Positions 54,560 through 56,227 of a stretch of 56,227 nt of DNA are shown here, one piece after another (within the stretch, counting starts at the first letter, position 1; each line of letters begins with the position of its first letter). The notes under the pieces are model-generated. The model was not told the origin of the DNA, did not search any database, and was given only the letters and a program-made list of their open reading frames with translations. Source of the stretch: Candidatus Lokiarchaeota archaeon (GTDB lineage: Archaea > Asgardarchaeota > Thorarchaeia > Thorarchaeales > Thorarchaeaceae); assembly GCA_014730275.1 (NCBI GenBank), contig WJIL01000130.1:1-56227 (forward strand). The letters run 5' to 3'. The position numbers and the translations under genes are program-made.

Positions 54560-55094
54560 AGACACTAAGAAAGGGTGCTACAAGGCAAAACTCTCCAACA
54601 ACGAAAGCGATAATGGCTGCAAGCCCTGTTACTGCCATTCTCATTGCAAAAATACCGCCCAAGCTTTTCTGGCGGAACAAGATCTCGCAGCCAAGAATTC
54701 CTACTCGGAGATGCAACAGCTAGGAATACAGCTTGGATGATGGTGCTTCCAATCAGAAGGGCGAGCCCCCTCCGATAGTGATACAAAAGGTATCAGTGCC
54801 ATTACAAGAATCCCTCCCCTATTACTAAGCTGGGTAAAGAAGTTCAATCGTTTCCTATTCCTGTATTTCTCAACGAGATATGAAGCTGGAACTTGCAACA
54901 GCTGAGCCAGAGAGGGACTTGCTGCAAGTAGACCGATTACAGTATTGGATGCCCAAAAGCAGAACAAAGTCGACAAGGAAGAAGCTCTCCGTGAGAGTAG
55001 TTTTTACTTGGGCTGCAACTCCTTGCAAGGTCATTTTTCCCAGTGCATCTTCAATCATTTTTGGGTTCAAATCCCCTGCATTTTCTGATGACAT
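54560..55094 (-). pseudogene. Frameshifted MFS transporter remnant
   Basis: Pieces in three frames join into an MFS-like sequence: MTLQGVAAQVKTTLTESFFL (start near 55094), ASNTVIGLLAASPSLAQLLQ then VPASYLVEKYRNRKRLNFFT, and RRGLALLIGSTIIQAVFLAV then SWLRDLVPPEKLGRYF. Frames change between each pair and the C-terminal half is missing, so the gene is broken. Confidence 0.75.
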
Positions 55095-55234
55095 GATACG
55101 AATGCCCCACATAGCGGCTGAGAGACAATCAGGAGAATATCAGACTAATAAATCTTCAAAGTCTTATGGGAATGTTACCTTCGGGAAGGGAATGCATGCG
55201 CTTTGATTTTGATATTCACATCTATGGATACCTG

Positions 55235-56200
55235 TCAGAGTAAGGGCAGGACACTATCTTTTATGATTTCTATTGCTCTTTTCCCATTGTTCAAAATATC
55301 TCCTATCCATGGCAGGCAGATTGATACTTGATCAATTCCAGCATCATCATATGCTTTTATTCTTTCAACCATTGTCTCTGGTGTACCCGAAAGACTTGAT
55401 TGCAAGTCCCTCCGAAAATGATCATGATGTTTCACAGGGATCTGTCGAAGCAGAGAATCTACTTTCTTCTCATATTCTTCTTCGCTTTTCGCAGGCACAA
55501 ATGTAGTCATATCCGTGGACCATGAGAGGTCTCCTGGATCTCTCCCAACTTTTGCGAGTGCATTATTCATCCTTTCCTTTTTCTGCTTGATTTTCTCGGG
55601 GCTGGCTCCTTCAAAATCAATACCATCTGCGTATTTCGCAATTGTATTCTCCATCATAGGTGCCTTGAGTGTCATCGTTCCGATACGAATAGGAACCCTA
55701 GGTTCCTGCACCGGCTTTGGAAGACATATTGCGTTATCTATCGAATAATATGTTCCTTCGAAAGGGGGTCGTGTTTCTGTCCACATCAACTCGAGTATTT
55801 CAAGAGCTTCTCTGAGCTGATGAATTCTTGTTCTGGCTTTGGGAAATTCATAGCCATATGCTTTGTATTCCGATTCTTTCCAACCCGCTCCAATTCCGAA
55901 ATCAATACGTCCGTTCGAAGAATTATCTAGATTGGATACAATCTTCGCAAGATATGCAGGATTTCTGTATGAGTGATTGGTGACCATTGTGCCTAGTCTG
56001 ATGTTACGGGTTTGAGGCGTTAGGAGGGCAAGAATTGTCCAAGCCTCGTAACATCTTCTTCCTGTTCTTTGGGGATTACCAAAGAAATGGTCTGATACAG
56101 AGAATTGATGGAATCCTTCTTTTTCTGCTTTCGTGGTCAGTGCAACTATTTCGTCATACGAGTATCCGACATGAGGTTCTATGTGAATACCAATTTTCAT
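55235..56200 (-). CDS. LLM-class flavin-dependent oxidoreductase
   Basis: 321 residues, luciferase-like barrel. Motifs: SVSDHFFGNPQRTGRRCYEAWT near the N-terminus, IRLGTMVTNHSYRNPAYLAK, and RIDFGIGAGWKESEYKAYGYEFP. These are typical of F420- or FMN-dependent members of this family, often acting on tetrahydromethanopterin or other small molecules. Substrate unknown. Confidence 0.9.
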   Translation of the reverse strand: MKIGIHIEPHVGYSYDEIVALTTKAEKEGFHQFSVSDHFFGNPQRTGRRCYEAWTILALLTPQTRNIRLGTMVTNHSYRNPAYLAKIVSNLDNSSNGRIDFGIGAGWKESEYKAYGYEFPKARTRIHQLREALEILELMWTETRPPFEGTYYSIDNAICLPKPVQEPRVPIRIGTMTLKAPMMENTIAKYADGIDFEGASPEKIKQKKERMNNALAKVGRDPGDLSWSTDMTTFVPAKSEEEYEKKVDSLLRQIPVKHHDHFRRDLQSSLSGTPETMVERIKAYDDAGIDQVSICLPWIGDILNNGKRAIEIIKDSVLPLL

Positions 56201-56227
56201 AACAGTGCGAGTCCTGAGTATCTGGAA

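Overview
The window looks like chromosomal DNA of an Asgard archaeon, possibly a Thorarchaeota-like lineage (inference; no database was consulted). It has an archaeal 16S rRNA gene (14357-15890), an intron-containing tRNA-Leu, archaeal-type valyl-tRNA synthetase, UMP kinase and a Taw2-like tRNA methyltransferase. It also has many wHTH proteins and several Roadblock/LC7 proteins next to Arf-like small GTPases, a combination typical of Asgard genomes. The 16S gene is not followed by a 23S gene.

Region 1 (1-14 kb) is mostly housekeeping: three tiny ORFs at the left edge, a double-GNAT acetyltransferase, tRNA-Leu(CAA), a wHTH regulator, pyrH, an aldo/keto reductase, a surface protein, valS, two OsmC paralogs, tRNA-Ala(CGC), a wHTH/membrane-protein pair, an exported protein and an M1 aminopeptidase.

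Region 2 (14-33 kb) is the 16S gene followed by an accessory island. The 16S precursor has a clear processing stem (14233-14286 pairing with 15923-15977). Pieces of the 16S 3' end and of the 3' half of this stem recur at about 23.8, 24.7, 26.2, 27.2 and 32.7 kb. Several of them, and the separate piece at 31 kb, adjoin fragments of the 3' end of one unknown gene whose near-complete copy (16031-18865, with an in-frame TAG) lies convergent to 16S. This is the pattern expected if mobile DNA has repeatedly joined at the 16S 3' end. The island also carries a second unknown gene (18913-19659), a TnpB element lacking the usual RuvC-II Glu, a three-gene operon (ClpP-like SDH protease, small protein, Doc/Fic), several VapBC-type pairs and orphan antitoxins, an AbiEii-like nucleotidyltransferase, and an ABC exporter with a secreted protein.

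Region 3 (33-49 kb) has a Kef-like antiporter, a possible structured RNA, an ARPP-1-like gene interrupted by TAG, and then a dense signalling cluster: V4R protein, two Cys-bearing mini-proteins, three Roadblock proteins, an Arf-like GTPase, PAS/histidine kinases and GbsR-like regulators, ending with a 1223-residue receiver-PAS-kinase hybrid.

Region 4 (49-56 kb) has a mini zinc-binding ORF, a strongly structured candidate RNA at 49356-49500, a large Asgard-type protein with a possible longin-like N-terminus, taw2, a membrane-anchored wHTH protein, a putative longin-Arf GTPase fusion, rubrerythrin, a broken MFS transporter and an LLM flavin-dependent oxidoreductase. No CRISPR array, integrase or DDE transposase was recognised.
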